A DNA stretch of 13,779 nt from JAKZSU01 sp047517485. GTDB lineage: Bacteria > Pseudomonadota > Alphaproteobacteria > UBA7887. Under the pieces are notes generated by a model that did no database searches, was not told the origin of the DNA, and worked only from the letters and a program-made list of their open reading frames with translations. Numbering within the stretch: the stretch's first letter is position 1; every line of letters starts with the position of its first letter. The stretch covers positions 1 through 13,779 of the forward strand of contig JAKZSU010000076.1 in NCBI GenBank assembly GCA_047517485.1. Direction: 5' to 3'. Positions 1 through 6,406 of the stretch are shown here, one piece after another. Made by a program: the position numbers and the translations under genes.

Positions 1-51
1 CCAGCCTACCATCAAGTCCCCCTGACGATCCTTCTGCTGTCCCATCGTCAT
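1..51 (-). CDS. Transposase, 5' end only (IS1182-type suspected), cut by window edge
   Basis: Seventeen codons are visible, from an ATG at 51 to the window edge, open throughout. The peptide begins MTMGQQKDRQGDLMVGW. From memory this resembles the N-terminus of a transposase group in which a Gly-Asp-Leu/Met-Met-Val stretch follows the start (IS1182-like). A run of five G lies about eight bases upstream of the ATG and could serve as ribosome binding site. A second in-frame ATG at 45 is an alternative start. With so little protein the family call rests on recall of a short motif and is tentative. It would be the start of an IS whose body lies outside the window. Confidence 0.4.
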   Translation of the reverse strand, partial: MTMGQQKDRQGDLMVGW

Positions 52-167
52 CAGCGAATCCCCCGGTCAAATCAGAACGTCAAAGAATCAGACCAGGCCG
101 CTTGTGTCCAGTGCCGACTTCGTCAACGGGCTGTTAGGCGCCCCGTCCTGTCGCAATTGCGGAGAAC
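52..167. mobile_element. Probable outer end of the left-hand IS and junction with the thiolase gene
   Basis: These 116 bases lie between the partial transposase start and the thiolase stop codon and hold no gene I can support. Around 120-136 the segment contains a phrase of the TCAACGGGCTGTTAG type, which looks like the terminal inverted repeat region of many IS elements. The exact tip of the IS cannot be placed because the partner repeat is outside the window. No target-site duplication can be checked. Confidence 0.3.
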
Positions 168-1355
168 CTAAGCCGCGCGTTCGATCGCTATCGCCGTCGC
201 CTCGCCGCCGCCGATACACAGTGTGGCAATGCCCTTTTTTAGATCGTTTTTTTGCAGCGCGCCGATCAGGGTGGTGATGATCCGCGAGCCCGACGAGCCG
301 ATCGGGTGGCCCATCGCGCAGGCGCCGCCGTGGACGTTGACCACGTCGGCCGACAGGCCGTGTTCCTTCATCGCCGCCATGGTGACCACCGCGAAGGCCT
401 CGTTGATTTCCCACAGATCGACGTCGTCCTTGGCCCAGCCGGCCTTGTCGAGCACCTTGGTGATCGCGCCGACCGGGGCGGTGGTGAACCATTCCGGGGC
501 ATGCGCGTTGGTGGCGTGGGCGACGATGGTGGCGAGCGGGGTAAGCCCGCGTTTTTCGGCCTCCGAGCGCCGCATTAACACCAGCGCGCTGGCGCCGTCG
601 GAGATCGAGCTCGAATTGGCCGCGGTCACCGTGCCGTCCTTCTTGAACGCCGGGCGCAGCGTCGGGATCTTTTCGATCGCGGCGCTGAACGGCTGTTCGT
701 CGCGATCGACCACGGTCTCGCCCTTGCGCGTCTTTACCGTCACCGGCACCATTTCCGCCTTGAAACTACCATCCTCATTCGCCGCCTTGCCGCGCCCCAG
801 CGAGCGGATCGAGAATTCGTCCTGCTGCTCGCGGGTGAACTGATATTTCTCCGCCGTGTTCTCGGCGAACACGCCCATCAGCTTGCCGCGGTCGTAGGCG
901 TCCTCTAGCCCGTCGAGGAACATGTGATCCTTGACCTCGCCGTGGCCCATGCGAAAGCCGCCGCGCGCCTTGGGCAACAGGTACGGCGCATTGGTCATGC
1001 TCTCGAGGCCGCCGGTGACCACCACGTCGGCGCTGCCGGCATTGATCAGATCGTGGCCGAACATCGTCGCCTTCATGCCCGAGCCGCACATTTTGTTGAT
1101 CGTCGTCGCGCCCACCGTGTTGGGAATGCCGGCACCGATCGAGGCCTGACGCGCCGGCGCCTGGCCCTGGCCCGCTTGCAGCACGCAGCCCATGATCACC
1201 TCTTCGACGTCGTCGGTGCTGACACCAGCACGGCTCAAGGCGCCGCTGATCGCCGTCGCGCCGAGATCCGCGGCCGAGACCGCCGCCAGCGTGCCCTGAA
1301 AACTCCCCATCGGGGTGCGCGCCATGCCTACGATAACGATGGGATCTGCGGCCAT
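168..1355 (-). CDS. Acetyl-CoA C-acetyltransferase (thiolase)
   Basis: A thiolase of 395 residues, the usual length. Such enzymes condense two acetyl-CoA to acetoacetyl-CoA or cleave 3-ketoacyl-CoA, in the cytoplasm as a tetramer. Visible motifs: NKMCGSGMKA with the acyl-accepting Cys at 90, the NEAFA block at 318-322, GHPIGSSGSR with the base His at 350, and CIGGGEA with the second catalytic Cys at 380. All three catalytic residues are present. I chose the ATG at 1355: AGGAG lies a good distance upstream. A TTG at 1361 extends the frame by two codons but sits almost on that Shine-Dalgarno. A palindrome and direct repeats lie upstream (1421-1482). The gene shares its strand with the isovaleryl-CoA dehydrogenase gene beyond the TA cassette, fitting a catabolic role. 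A PhaA-like biosynthetic role cannot be excluded; no other PHB gene is present. Confidence 0.93.
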   Translation of the reverse strand: MAADPIVIVGMARTPMGSFQGTLAAVSAADLGATAISGALSRAGVSTDDVEEVIMGCVLQAGQGQAPARQASIGAGIPNTVGATTINKMCGSGMKATMFGHDLINAGSADVVVTGGLESMTNAPYLLPKARGGFRMGHGEVKDHMFLDGLEDAYDRGKLMGVFAENTAEKYQFTREQQDEFSIRSLGRGKAANEDGSFKAEMVPVTVKTRKGETVVDRDEQPFSAAIEKIPTLRPAFKKDGTVTAANSSSISDGASALVLMRRSEAEKRGLTPLATIVAHATNAHAPEWFTTAPVGAITKVLDKAGWAKDDVDLWEINEAFAVVTMAAMKEHGLSADVVNVHGGACAMGHPIGSSGSRIITTLIGALQKNDLKKGIATLCIGGGEATAIAIERAA

Positions 1356-1420
1356 AGTCAATCTCCTGCGGTCTGTGAACGTGTGAAATGCGCGGCTCTG
1401 CCCAGCGAGCCGGCGGTAAT

Positions 1421-1439
1421 CTTACACAAATTGTGCAAG
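1421..1439. promoter_or_regulatory. Near-perfect palindrome upstream of the thiolase: candidate operator
   Basis: CTTACACAAATTGTGCAAG is a 19-base dyad: nine-base arms around a central A with one mismatched pair. It lies 66 bases upstream of the thiolase ATG, in the intergenic stretch between thiolase and vapC. On the minus strand the arm overlaps TAAGAT, a fair -10 match, so a bound repressor could block transcription of the thiolase. The regulator is not in the window and I cannot name it. Confidence 0.45.
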
Positions 1440-1482
1440 TGCGAAAAGAGCGAATAAAATTTGTGCAAGTGCGAAGAAGCGA
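1431..1482. repeat. Two direct copies of a ~22-base repeat, period 30
   Basis: The phrase TTGTGCAAGTGCGAA followed by an AGAGCGA/GAAGCGA tail occurs at 1431-1453 and again at 1461-1482, exactly 30 bases apart. The first copy starts inside the right arm of the palindrome at 1421-1439, so the second copy adds another TTGTGCAAG half-site. It could be a tandem binding-site array for one regulator, or a local duplication at the edge of the inserted TA cassette. Confidence 0.6.
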
Positions 1483-1518
1483 GTCGCGCCGGCATCGGTA
1501 TTAGCGAATGAGCCGGTA

Positions 1519-1905
1519 TCAGCGTATGAGATTGACCTCGACATCGAGTTTCAGTGTCGCCCAATCGCGATCCGCGGTCCATGCCGGAACTCCAAGTGTG
1601 AGTGCCAATGCCAGACACGCATTATCGCCCAGCGACAACCCCCGTTGCCGCGTCACTGGCCGCAAACGGCCGACCGCGTGCGCCTGCGTCCGGTCGAACG
1701 CCAGACACGCTATGCCCGCTTGATCGAGAATCGCTTGGGCGATCTCCGCCGGCACACCCTTATCCGACAGCTTTGCCACGATCTCGGCGACGTTGACCGC
1801 CGAGACGGCGGCGGTCGCGATGAGTGGCGCGACCACGTCGCCGCCGGGCTCGTCTTGCAACAATGCCAGCACCGCCGAGCTATCGAGCACGCAGGTCAAG
1901 GCCAT
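1519..1905 (-). CDS. vapC: VapC-type PIN-domain toxin (RNase)
   Basis: A PIN-domain protein of 128 residues, typical for VapC toxins, which are Mg-dependent RNases that stop translation when their antitoxin is lost. The acidic active-site set is visible: Asp8 in the opening LDSSAVLALL, Glu41 in NVAEIVAKL, Asp94 in SLGDNACLALAL and Asp112 in WTADRDW. The gene starts five bases after the stop of the antitoxin gene on the same strand, has no strong ribosome binding site of its own, and is therefore probably translated by coupling. RNA target and whether the toxin is active cannot be told from sequence. No frameshift or missing catalytic residue is seen. Confidence 0.88.
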   Translation of the reverse strand: MALTCVLDSSAVLALLQDEPGGDVVAPLIATAAVSAVNVAEIVAKLSDKGVPAEIAQAILDQAGIACLAFDRTQAHAVGRLRPVTRQRGLSLGDNACLALALTLGVPAWTADRDWATLKLDVEVNLIR

Positions 1906-1910
1906 CGAAT

Positions 1911-2573
1911 TCAGCCGTTATCTTGTTCGCGCACCGCCTCGGCCCGCCGTTCGGCAATCAGCTCGTCCGCCAAGCTGGCGTCGTCCGGGATATAGTCTCG
2001 AATCATCGCTTTCGCCTGGCGGATCGCCGCGTTCCGACCGCAAATATGTAGGCCGTTCTCGTCTTGGCGAACCAGAACTTCGTCGCCCGGGCGAACATTC
2101 GCCGCCGCTAAAAGATCGCTAGGCAACCAAATTTCGCCGTGATCCCCAATGCTTCGCCAAACGCTGCCGCTGGATTGGGACGCGCTTAGAGAATGGTCGG
2201 AATGATCGGCTATCAGCACGTTGCGAACATGTTGGTAGCGTATCTCCAAATAGCGGGCGATATCGGCGCGTGCAAAGCCCGCTTCCGCGAGGGCACGAAT
2301 TTTCGCCGATTTTGTCGATAACCCATTGCTGATCTCGGTCATTCGGGCGCGATCAACATCGGACATGTTGGTCTTGCCACCGCCGCGGTCTGATTGCGGC
2401 GCCGGTGCGGTCAGCACATTACGGACGTGCTGATAGGAAATATTCAGATAATCCCGAATTTCCGTCCGCTTGTACCCAGCCGCATGCAAGGCGCGAATTT
2501 TGGCCGATTTCGTCGGCAGTCCTTGAACCACTTCGCCTTTTGGCGGGCGGGACACCATTCGCTTTGTATACAT
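1911..2573 (-). CDS. VapB-like antitoxin: two HTH-like repeats plus AbrB/SpoVT domain
   Basis: A 220-residue protein directly upstream of vapC, so almost certainly its antitoxin and autorepressor. Two copies of a ~36-residue module lie at about 19-54 and 85-120. Each begins L-x-TKSAKIRAL and ends YQHVRNVL; 25 of 36 positions are identical, and the pattern looks like a helix-turn-helix. A C-terminal swapped-hairpin AbrB/SpoVT segment follows at about 136-216, containing GEIWLPSDLL and VRPGDEVLVRQ; its charged tail would be the likely toxin-neutralising part. The ATG at 2573 is preferred because GAGG lies five bases upstream; a TTG at 2594 would add seven residues. It is more than twice the length of an ordinary VapB, because of the duplicated module. 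Antitoxins pairing one such module with AbrB are, as I recall, usual in Alphaproteobacteria; two is not. Confidence 0.85.
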   Translation of the reverse strand: MYTKRMVSRPPKGEVVQGLPTKSAKIRALHAAGYKRTEIRDYLNISYQHVRNVLTAPAPQSDRGGGKTNMSDVDRARMTEISNGLSTKSAKIRALAEAGFARADIARYLEIRYQHVRNVLIADHSDHSLSASQSSGSVWRSIGDHGEIWLPSDLLAAANVRPGDEVLVRQDENGLHICGRNAAIRQAKAMIRDYIPDDASLADELIAERRAEAVREQDNG

Positions 2574-2612
2574 CGCAGCCTCGGTCACGATCAAATCATC
2601 AGGATTGCCACG

Positions 2613-2641
2613 AAGTTAGGCATCACATAGCATATTGTCAA
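2613..2641 (-). promoter_or_regulatory. Promoter of the toxin-antitoxin operon
   Basis: On the minus strand a perfect -35 box TTGACA (2641-2636) is followed after 17 bases by TAACTT (2618-2613), a weak -10. Transcription would start near 2605, about 30 bases before the antitoxin ATG. The surrounding 2620-2690 is strikingly AT-rich compared with the flanking genes and contains further TATAAT-like strings, so a second start site is possible. This is where autoregulation by the AbrB/HTH antitoxin would be expected. Confidence 0.5.
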
Positions 2642-2684
2642 TAAATTATAGTTTGTTAATAGGTTGTTATTATAAAGTTGATAG

Positions 2685-3857
2685 TCACCCAGTCTCATCA
2701 AAAAGTTCCCGGCCGATCAGCATGCGGCGGATTTCGCTGGTGCCGGCGCCGATTTCGTACAGCTTGGCGTCGCGCAGCAGCCGCCCGGTTGGGTACTCGT
2801 TGACGTAGCCGTTGCCGCCCAGCACCTGGATCGCCTCGAGCGCCATCCAGGTCGCTTTCTCCGCCGTGTACAGGATCACCCCGGCGGCATCCTTGCGCGT
2901 GGTCTCGCCGCGGTCGCAGGCTTTCGCCACCATGTAGGTGTACGCCTTGCACGCGTTCATCGTCGTGTACATGTCGGCGAGTTTGCCCTGCATCAATTGG
3001 AAGGTGCCGATCGGCCGGCCGAACTGTTCGCGCTCATGGACGTAGGGGACCACCACATCCATGCACGCCTGCATCAGCCCGATCGGCCCGCCGGCGAGCA
3101 CCGCGCGCTCGTAGTCGAGACCGCTCATCAGCACCTCGACTCCGCGGTTGACCTCGCCGAGCACGTTCTCCTCCGGCACCTCGCAATTGTCGAACACCAA
3201 CTCGCCGGTGTTCGAGCCGCGCATGCCGAGCTTGTCGAGTTTCTGCGCCGTCGAATATCCCTTGAAACTTTTTTCAATCAAGAAAGCGCTGATGCCGCGG
3301 CTGTGGGCGTCGGGATCGGTCTTGGCATAGACCACCAGGGTATCCGCGTCGGGTCCGTTGGTGATCCACATCTTGGTGCCGTTGAGCACATAGTGGTCGC
3401 CGCGCTTCTCGGCGCGCAGCTTCATGCTGACGACGTCCGAGCCGGCGCCCGATTCCGACATCGCCAACGCGCCGATATGCTCGCCCGAGATCAGCTTCGG
3501 CAAATAGCGCGCTTTTTGATCGGCGCTGCCATTGCGGCTGATCTGGTTGACGCAGAGGTTCGAATGCGCGCCGTAACTCAAGCCCACCGAGGCCGAGCCG
3601 CGGGACACTTCCTCGATCGCCACCACATGTTCGAGATAGCCCATGCCGGCGCCGCCGTAGTCGGGATCGGCGGTAATCCCGAGCAATCCGAGCTTGCCGA
3701 ATTTCTGCCACAGATCCATCGGGAATTCGTTGCTGCGGTCGATCTCCGCGGCGCGCGGCGCGACCTCGTCGGCGGTGAAGCTCGCCACCATGTCGCGGAG
3801 AATATCGACATGCTCGCCGAGATCGAAATTGAGCGACGGAATTTGGTTCGGAATCAT
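2685..3857 (-). CDS. ivd: Isovaleryl-CoA dehydrogenase
   Basis: An acyl-CoA dehydrogenase of 390 residues, full length. Isovaleryl-CoA dehydrogenase oxidises isovaleryl-CoA to 3-methylcrotonyl-CoA in leucine breakdown, passing electrons from FAD to ETF. The subfamily call rests on the segment GLDYERAVLAGGPIG at 246-260: Glu250 sits where isovaleryl-CoA dehydrogenases place the catalytic base. The usual medium-chain position near the C-terminus (EIGAGTSEIRR, 369-378) carries Ala instead of Glu. Also visible are the FAD-binding motifs SESGAGSD (134-141) and MWITNG (163-168), and a family-typical N-terminus ending NFDLGE. The ATG at 3857 fits the family start; its ribosome binding site (GGGAG, distant) is poor. 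Downstream on the same strand lie the TA cassette and the thiolase. Methylcrotonyl-CoA carboxylase genes, often adjacent, are not here. Confidence 0.93.
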   Translation of the reverse strand: MIPNQIPSLNFDLGEHVDILRDMVASFTADEVAPRAAEIDRSNEFPMDLWQKFGKLGLLGITADPDYGGAGMGYLEHVVAIEEVSRGSASVGLSYGAHSNLCVNQISRNGSADQKARYLPKLISGEHIGALAMSESGAGSDVVSMKLRAEKRGDHYVLNGTKMWITNGPDADTLVVYAKTDPDAHSRGISAFLIEKSFKGYSTAQKLDKLGMRGSNTGELVFDNCEVPEENVLGEVNRGVEVLMSGLDYERAVLAGGPIGLMQACMDVVVPYVHEREQFGRPIGTFQLMQGKLADMYTTMNACKAYTYMVAKACDRGETTRKDAAGVILYTAEKATWMALEAIQVLGGNGYVNEYPTGRLLRDAKLYEIGAGTSEIRRMLIGRELFDETG

Positions 3858-3898
3858 GACTGTCGGGCGCTCCCGGGCCGGTGTGGTACGGTGGGGTT

Positions 3899-4915
3899 AT
3901 GGCAGATACCACGATGACGAGCCAGGCGGCCAGCGTCAACGCCGCTCGCGGCGAGGAGTTCCGCGACGATGCGCGCGGGGTTCGCTCGCTGTTGCCGGGC
4001 GCCGAGATCAAACGCCTGTCGCGGCTCGATGCGTGGCGTTCGAGCCTCGCCGTCGCCGAGACTTGGGGCGTCATCGCCGTGGCCGTGACGGCGGCGCTGA
4101 TCTGGTGGAGCCCCTGGGTGGTGATCCCCGCGATTCTCATCATCGGCAGCCGCCAGCACGCGCTGTTCGTGCTCGCTCACGAGGCGACCCATTACCGGCT
4201 CTATCGGCCGCGCTGGCTCAACGACCTGGTCGGCGGTGGGTGCGCCGCGGCGGCCGGGCTGACCATGTGCACCTACCGGGTGATCCACCGGCTGCACCAC
4301 AATCATCTCTATGGCGCCGAGGATCCCGACATCGCGCTGCACGGCGGTTACCCGCGCGGCCGCGCCTATCTGGTCAAGAAGCTGCTCAAGGATCTCGCCG
4401 GCTTCACCTGGTGGAAGACCTATGGCTATTTCTTCGGCAATCCGGCGATCAACGACGACCGCGACACCGCGCTCCGCCCCCTCGACGACACTTCGCCGGG
4501 GCTGCGCACCGCCGCGCGCCGCGACCGCGTTCTTGTCGTCGTCGTTCAATTGGCGCTGCTGATCGGCGCCTTCGCCGCCGGCTACGGCCTCCAGTATCTC
4601 GTGCTCTGGGTGCTGCCGGCGCTCACCGTGTTGCAGGCGAGCCTACGCCTGCGCGCGGTGCTCGAACATGGCGCGGTGCGCGATACCACGTCGCCGCTGA
4701 CCGCGGCGCGCACCAATCTCGCGCCGTGGCCGCTGCTCTGGATGCTGTTTCCCCACCACGTCAATTATCACATCGAGCATCATCTCTATCCGGCGATCCC
4801 GCACTACAATCTGCCCGAGGCGCACCGCCTGTTGCGGGCCGCCGGCGCGCTCGATGGCGCCGAGGTCGGGCCGGTTGGCGACAGTCTCGACCGCATCTTC
4901 GCCGCGCCGGCGTGA
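3899..4915 (+). CDS. Membrane fatty acid desaturase (three histidine boxes)
   Basis: A 338-residue integral membrane desaturase-family protein that would use a diiron centre to introduce a double bond or hydroxyl into an acyl chain. Histidine boxes: HEATH at 94-98, HRLHHNH at 130-136 and HVNYHIEHH at 287-295. Hydrophobic segments lie at about 57-90 and 210-245, the latter split by a short turn, followed by the third box and a cytosolic tail. The ATG at 3899 is preceded by GGTGGGG; an in-frame GTG at 3881 would add six residues. Only 41 bases separate this start from the ivd start on the other strand, so the two genes share one divergent control region. The ketopantoate reductase-like gene follows 23 bases after the stop, probably in one transcript. 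Regiospecificity and substrate (lipid-bound acyl, carotenoid or other) cannot be told. Confidence 0.85.
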   Translation: MADTTMTSQAASVNAARGEEFRDDARGVRSLLPGAEIKRLSRLDAWRSSLAVAETWGVIAVAVTAALIWWSPWVVIPAILIIGSRQHALFVLAHEATHYRLYRPRWLNDLVGGGCAAAAGLTMCTYRVIHRLHHNHLYGAEDPDIALHGGYPRGRAYLVKKLLKDLAGFTWWKTYGYFFGNPAINDDRDTALRPLDDTSPGLRTAARRDRVLVVVVQLALLIGAFAAGYGLQYLVLWVLPALTVLQASLRLRAVLEHGAVRDTTSPLTAARTNLAPWPLLWMLFPHHVNYHIEHHLYPAIPHYNLPEAHRLLRAAGALDGAEVGPVGDSLDRIFAAPA

Positions 4916-4938
4916 CACCATCCACTAGGGAGAAATCA

Positions 4939-5868
4939 ATGAAAATCGCGGTAGTGGGGGTCGGCGCGATGGGCTCGGTCTATGCCGGGCTGTTGGCCAA
5001 GGCGGGCAATGACGTTTGGGCGGTCGATGTGTGGGCCGACCATATCCAGGCGATCCGCGACAACGGCCTGCGTATCGAGGGCGCGAGCGGCGACACCACG
5101 GTGGCGATCAACGCCACCACCGACGCCGCCGAGGTCGGCGCCTGCGACCTGGTGGTGATCGCCACCAAGGCGCGCCATGTCGCCGATGCCGCCGCTGCCG
5201 CCGCCAAATCCTTGCTTGGTGCGGACACGTCGGTTCTCACCATCCAGAACGGTCTCGGCAGCGGCGAGACGGTGAGCGGCGTGATCGGCCCTGAGCGGGT
5301 GACCATTGGCGTCGCCGGCGGCTTCGGCGCGTCGATGATCGGCCCCGGTCACGCGCGCCACGAAGGCATGGAACTGATCCGACTCGGCGAGATGGACGGC
5401 CCGATCACCGCGCGCCTCGAAGCCATCGCCGCGACCTGGGCGGAGGCCGGCTTTCGGGTCAAATGTTTCGACGACATTCACCAGCTGATCTGGGAAAAGC
5501 TGATCTGCAACGGCACCTTCAGCCCGACCACCACGCTCACCGATCTCACCGTCGGCGGGGTGCTGGACAATGCGGACGCCTGGGCGATCGCCGCCAAATG
5601 CGCCGCCGAGGGCTACGCGGTGGCGCGCGCCAAGGGCATCACCCTCGATTTCGACGATCCGGTCGCCTATGTCCGCGCCTTTGGCGACCGGCTGCGCGAC
5701 GGCCGGCCGTCGATGTGGCAGGACATGAACGCCGGCCGCCCCGGCGAGATCGACGCGATCAACGGCGGAATCGCCGCCGCCGGCCGCCAAGTCGGCGTCC
5801 CGACCCCCACCCACGACACCTTGATCGCGATGATCCGCGCCAAAGAGGCGGCGCGCGGAATCGCTTGA
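4939..5868 (+). CDS. panE: 2-dehydropantoate 2-reductase family protein (PanE/ApbA)
   Basis: A 309-residue reductase of the ketopantoate reductase family; PanE reduces ketopantoate to pantoate with NADPH, a step toward CoA. The N-terminal Rossmann motif GVGAMG is at 7-12. Further family positions: Lys77 in ATKA, Asn104 in IQNGLGSGE, the catalytic Lys187 in WEKLICNGTFSP, Ser258 and Glu270 in the RPGEIDAINGG segment. The set matches a working catalytic site. The start at 4939 is set by AGGGAG seven bases upstream and by the canonical MKIAVVG opening. The frame stays open far upstream, but that part overlaps the desaturase gene and is not coding. Many bacteria hold several PanE-like paralogues with other 2-keto acid substrates, so the exact reaction is uncertain; no other pantothenate gene is near. 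Confidence 0.85.
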   Translation: MKIAVVGVGAMGSVYAGLLAKAGNDVWAVDVWADHIQAIRDNGLRIEGASGDTTVAINATTDAAEVGACDLVVIATKARHVADAAAAAAKSLLGADTSVLTIQNGLGSGETVSGVIGPERVTIGVAGGFGASMIGPGHARHEGMELIRLGEMDGPITARLEAIAATWAEAGFRVKCFDDIHQLIWEKLICNGTFSPTTTLTDLTVGGVLDNADAWAIAAKCAAEGYAVARAKGITLDFDDPVAYVRAFGDRLRDGRPSMWQDMNAGRPGEIDAINGGIAAAGRQVGVPTPTHDTLIAMIRAKEAARGIA

Positions 5869-5882
5869 TTTCTAGGGGGCCT

Positions 5883-5905
5883 ATGGCGCCAACAGGGGGC
5901 GCCAT
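5883..5905 (+). terminator. Hairpin after the PanE-like gene
   Basis: An 8-base perfect stem, ATGGCGCC and GGCGCCAT, with a 7-base loop, begins 14 bases after the reductase stop. No T-run follows, so it is not a textbook intrinsic terminator. It may stabilise the 3' end or act with Rho. Confidence 0.4.
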
Positions 5906-5937
5906 CCGAGCCGTTACGAAAAGGTTAATATTGGGAC

Positions 5938-5966
5938 TTGATTTTACGGGTATTCCCTAGTACACT
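5938..5966 (+). promoter_or_regulatory. Candidate promoter of the Flp pilin gene
   Basis: TTGATT (5938-5943) and TACACT (5961-5966) are separated by exactly 17 bases, each matching four of six consensus positions. The start would fall near 5973, giving a leader of about 120 bases before the pilin ATG. An inverted repeat TTCCC (5953-5957) and GGGAA (5969-5973) straddles the -10 box and could be an operator. Confidence 0.45.
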
Positions 5967-6034
5967 TCGGGAAGATTTGTAAGCCGTCGATATATTAAGC
6001 AGGATTGTATTTCAACTTTCATGGGGTACTCTTC

Positions 6035-6100
6035 GTGAATTTGAATACGAATACAAACACGAATACGAATTATCGTCTCGGGCGTAGGGTTTCGAAATGA
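6035..6100 (+). CDS. Possible 21-codon leader ORF coupled to flp
   Basis: Starting at the GTG at 6035, 21 codons run to a TGA at 6098 that overlaps the pilin ATG (ATGA). The peptide is low in complexity: alternating Asn and Thr from the hexamer repeat, then YRLGRRVSK. A GGGG eight bases upstream of the GTG could be a ribosome binding site. ATGA overlap is a usual arrangement for translational coupling, but the pilin has its own AGGG site seven bases before its ATG. The frame may be open by chance, so this is a candidate rather than an established gene. Confidence 0.25.
   Translation: MNLNTNTNTNTNYRLGRRVSK
6037..6072 (+). repeat. Six imperfect tandem hexamers (GAATAC type)
   Basis: The run reads as six consecutive hexamers: GAATTT, GAATAC, GAATAC, AAACAC, GAATAC, GAATTA. 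It lies in the 5' leader of the pilin gene, 25 bases before its ATG, and forms most of the small leader ORF. Hexamer changes would keep that frame intact. It is AT-rich and should be largely unstructured. Confidence 0.7.
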
Positions 6101-6270
6101 CCATTGTGGCGCGTATTCATCTATTTTCGACTGATCGCAAGGGCGCGACGGCCGTCGAATATGGCTTGATTGCTGCCTTGATCGCGGTGGTTATCATTTC
6201 CGCGGTAACCTCGATCGGCAACTCCCTCAACGATACCTTCAACACCGTGGGCGGCGCGCTCAGCAACTAG
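6097..6270 (+). CDS. flp: Flp/Fap-type (type IVb) pilin prepilin
   Basis: A 57-residue prepilin, the normal size for Flp major pilins of tad systems, which build bundled adhesive fibres at the outer membrane. A short positively charged leader ends in DRKG at 13-16. Prepilin peptidase would cut after Gly16, leaving ATAVEYGLIAALIA with Glu at +5 and Tyr at +6, the Flp signature. A hydrophobic helix at about 23-40 and a polar tail SIGNSLNDTFNTVGGALSN follow. AGGG lies seven bases before the ATG. No tad assembly genes (ATPase, prepilin peptidase, secretin) are in the window, so it is an orphan copy or the assembly locus is elsewhere. A long leader with a hexamer array precedes it, and a strong hairpin follows about 100 bases downstream. 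Confidence 0.9.
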   Translation: MTIVARIHLFSTDRKGATAVEYGLIAALIAVVIISAVTSIGNSLNDTFNTVGGALSN

Positions 6271-6351
6271 AGCGCGCGCAAGCGGCGTGGCATCAACAAG
6301 TCCGGCGGCAAAAGCCCGCGCGCCCGAGCTTATGCGAGGCCAGCCCGCGTG

Positions 6352-6406
6352 GCGCTTGAACGCATTACAAACCGCGATGAGTCTTGCTCATCGCGGTTTG
6401 GTTTAA
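6352..6406. repeat. Dispersed hairpin element, copy 1 (bidirectional terminator)
   Basis: The core is a 14-base perfect stem (6368-6381 with 6387-6400) around the loop TCTTG. It lies between the convergent flp and DsbB-like genes, ending three bases from the latter's stop codon, so it probably ends transcripts from both sides. T-runs are weak (GGTTTAA). The block starting GCGCTTGAAC at 6352 and running through the hairpin recurs at 7547-7606. Confidence 0.75.

Noticed and set aside
1361..1361. TTG at 1361 as the thiolase start
   Set aside because: It lies only one or two bases from the AGGAG ribosome binding site; the ATG six bases further has proper spacing.
3274..4143. Long minus-strand frame extending ivd-like residues in another frame
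   Set aside because: It is a GC-rich shadow of ivd and the desaturase; the ivd frame has the full family match.
3694..4938. An in-frame open stretch of over 400 codons upstream of the PanE-like start
   Set aside because: It overlaps ivd on the other strand and the whole desaturase in another frame. Its translation is Arg/Pro/Ala-rich with no family match, and the clear ribosome binding site and MKIAVVG start at 4939.
4936..5814. A 292-codon minus-strand frame opposite the PanE-like gene
   Set aside because: Gly/Ala/Asp-rich shadow without recognisable motifs; the opposite strand has a complete catalytic site.
6368..6400. Hairpin considered as a tRNA or riboswitch part
   Set aside because: It is a single long perfect stem with a 5-base loop; there is no cloverleaf, and it sits at gene 3' ends, which fits a terminator.
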